In this document: piece after piece, positions 62,883-64,000 of the stretch
How the letters are laid out: every line of letters starts with the position of its first letter
How positions within the stretch are numbered: position 1 is the stretch's first letter
DNA from: Lachnospiraceae bacterium
GTDB taxonomy: Bacteria; Bacillota; Clostridia; Lachnospirales; Lachnospiraceae
Reading direction: 5' to 3'
DNA length: 64,000 nucleotides
Assembly: GCA_029054245.1 (NCBI GenBank)
Contig: JAIDFQ010000071.1
Span: 1-64,000 of the forward strand
Position numbers and translations under genes: made by a program
Notes under the pieces: generated by a model
Database searches by the model: none
What the model saw: only the letters and a program-made list of their open reading frames with translations
What the model was told of the DNA's origin: nothing

Positions 62883-63368
62883 TCATTCTTCTTCCTGATC
62901 ATACAGGTCAGCCGTGTTCATCAGTTCCCCTTCCACTCTCTCCACATAAAGATGACCTTCCAAATGTTCCAGCTCATGACAGATGGCACGGGCAAGCAGT
63001 TCCGTTCCCTCCAGCTCAAAGGGCTCTAAATTTTCATCATAAGCTTTTACCTTCACATAATTGGGTCTCGTCACCACACCAGTCTTACCCGGCACGCTGA
63101 GGCATCCTTCGTTCCCTGTCTGCTCCCCGCTGCTTTCCAAGATCACCGGATTAATCAAAAGAATGGGATCCTCCCCTGTCACATCTATGGTGACAATTCT
63201 CTTTAAAACCCCCACCTGTGGAGCTGCCAGTCCCACACCGTCCGCTTCATACATGGTGTCGAACATATCCTCAATCAATTCCTTGGTCCGGTCCGTAATC
63301 TCCTTTACTTCCTTACATACCTTATTTAAAACCGGATCACCTATTTCTCTTATGTTTCTGAGTGCCAT
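62883..63368 (-). CDS. def: Peptide deformylase
   Basis: 161 aa. The three motifs are present: GVGLAAPQVGV, EGCLSVPGK (metal Cys) and CHELEHLEGHLYVER (HExxH). It removes the N-formyl group from new proteins. It lies between priA and fmt, the usual order. Confidence 0.97.
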   Translation of the reverse strand: MALRNIREIGDPVLNKVCKEVKEITDRTKELIEDMFDTMYEADGVGLAAPQVGVLKRIVTIDVTGEDPILLINPVILESSGEQTGNEGCLSVPGKTGVVTRPNYVKVKAYDENLEPFELEGTELLARAICHELEHLEGHLYVERVEGELMNTADLYDQEEE

Positions 63369-63389
63369 TTTTCTTTTTCCTTTCTTTTA

Positions 63390-64000
63390 TTAATATCGAT
63401 CTATAGGGTCAAAATCAAATTGTATGTTTTCATCCTTCAGTTCCAGAAGCTCCGACTTCTGCTCTATTTTATCCTTTATCGCCGTCAGCTTTGCATAATT
63501 GGGAGATTTACAGTAGATCACAAAACGGTAAATGTCGTTGATCTTTCCGATAGACGCTTTTGCCGGTCCAATCACCGCCGTCTGCCCTCTGTCAATTGCT
63601 GCTTTCTTTTTCGCCTCACCTATTTTTTGCGTCTTACTTCCATCAAGCACATCCGCTTTTTCCGCTGCTTCCGTCTTGGCAATCGCCGCAACCTTCCCCG
63701 CCAGCGCTTCGCCCCTTATTTCATCCGGCGTTGTAATAAGCACCGCCAGCATATGGGCGGCAGGCGGATACGCCCCAAGCTCCCTATAAAGAACTTCTTC
63801 CTCATAAAACGCTTCATAATCCTGCGCCGCTGCCCGGATAATACTGTAATGATCCGGTCTGTAAGTCTGTATCAGCGCTTCTCCCGGTTTAGAGCCTCTT
63901 CCAGCTCTTCCCGCCGCCTGCGTAAGAAGCTGGAAGGTTCTCTCCCCGGCACGGTAATCACTGTCATTTAAAGACAAATCTGCCGCCAGCACCCCCACCA
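63390..64000 (-). CDS. priA: Primosomal helicase PriA, 3' part (5' beyond window)
   Basis: Open to the right edge. The last about 203 residues are visible: helicase motif V-VI region GVLAADLSLNDSDYRAGERT and FQLLTQAAGRAGRG, then PriA C-terminal segments (YRELGAYPPAAHMLAVLITT, NDIYRFVIYCKSPNYAKL). A Lys/Ala-rich insertion (about KADVLDGSKTQKIGEAKKKA) lies between them. PriA restarts stalled forks. It is 21 bases upstream of def. Confidence 0.93.
   Translation of the reverse strand, partial: VGVLAADLSLNDSDYRAGERTFQLLTQAAGRAGRGSKPGEALIQTYRPDHYSIIRAAAQDYEAFYEEEVLYRELGAYPPAAHMLAVLITTPDEIRGEALAGKVAAIAKTEAAEKADVLDGSKTQKIGEAKKKAAIDRGQTAVIGPAKASIGKINDIYRFVIYCKSPNYAKLTAIKDKIEQKSELLELKDENIQFDFDPIDRY

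Noticed and set aside
1-64000. tRNA, rRNA or CRISPR array
   Set aside because: No cloverleaf, rRNA-like block or regularly spaced short repeats were seen on either strand.

Overview
The window is a chromosomal segment of an endospore-forming Gram-positive anaerobe of the class Clostridia, most likely Lachnospiraceae. The support is a moderate G+C content, sigE-spoIIGA and sigG next to ymxH and nrdR, a clostridial dcw (division/cell-wall) cluster with both an FtsI-type and a SpoVD-type PBP, and AGGAGG ribosome binding sites throughout. Nearly all genes lie on the minus strand. Family names were assigned by reading motifs; no searches were run.

Positions 1-26047 hold one long minus-strand operon for a contractile-injection-system-like machine. 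In transcription order it has a membrane-anchored vWA protein, a 720-aa sheath-like protein, two tandem Hcp-like tube proteins, a DnaJ-domain protein, two FHA proteins, two degenerate PP2C-like proteins (one with a membrane segment and a long coiled-coil/repeat domain), an Hsp70/actin-like ATPase, four unrecognised probable baseplate or adaptor proteins, two VgrG-like spikes, a pentapeptide-repeat protein, a DUF1629-like protein, a DUF4280 (PAAR-like) tip, and a VgrG-RHS fusion that runs off the left edge. No TssJLM membrane complex, ClpV/AAA+ ATPase or tape-measure gene is visible. The Hsp70-like/DnaJ pair and the FHA/PP2C genes suggest a distinct architecture, with the PrkC/PrpC kinase-phosphatase pair at 55.7-58.6 kb as possible partners.

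Positions 26.3-34 kb carry a small XRE regulator, nrdR, sigG, ymxH, sigE, spoIIGA (with a spoIIG-like long-spacer promoter), an M18 aminopeptidase and ftsZ. Between spoIIGA and the aminopeptidase lie two very long hairpin elements (families A and B). Each family has a second copy inside the mobile element described next.

Positions 34-52.5 kb are the dcw cluster read right to left: mraZ, rsmH, ftsL, ftsI, spoVD, mraY, murD, ftsW/spoVE, murA, ftsQ, ftsZ. The spoVD-position PBP is split by a 6.5-kb element (about 40435-47011). It encodes a large serine recombinase, a membrane protein and a three-gene ABC transporter, and is bounded by 17-bp direct repeats that overlap the codons of the SxN active-site motif. 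Recombination between the repeats would restore a 576-codon PBP in frame, which is the arrangement expected of a sporulation-excised skin-like element.

Positions 52.6-64 kb are housekeeping genes: lgt, ychF, rsgA, prkC, prpC, rlmN, rsmB, a YugP-type zinc peptidase, fmt, def and the 3' part of priA. The last eight of these, from rsgA to priA, form the classic priA-def-fmt-rsmB-rlmN-prpC-prkC-rsgA run.
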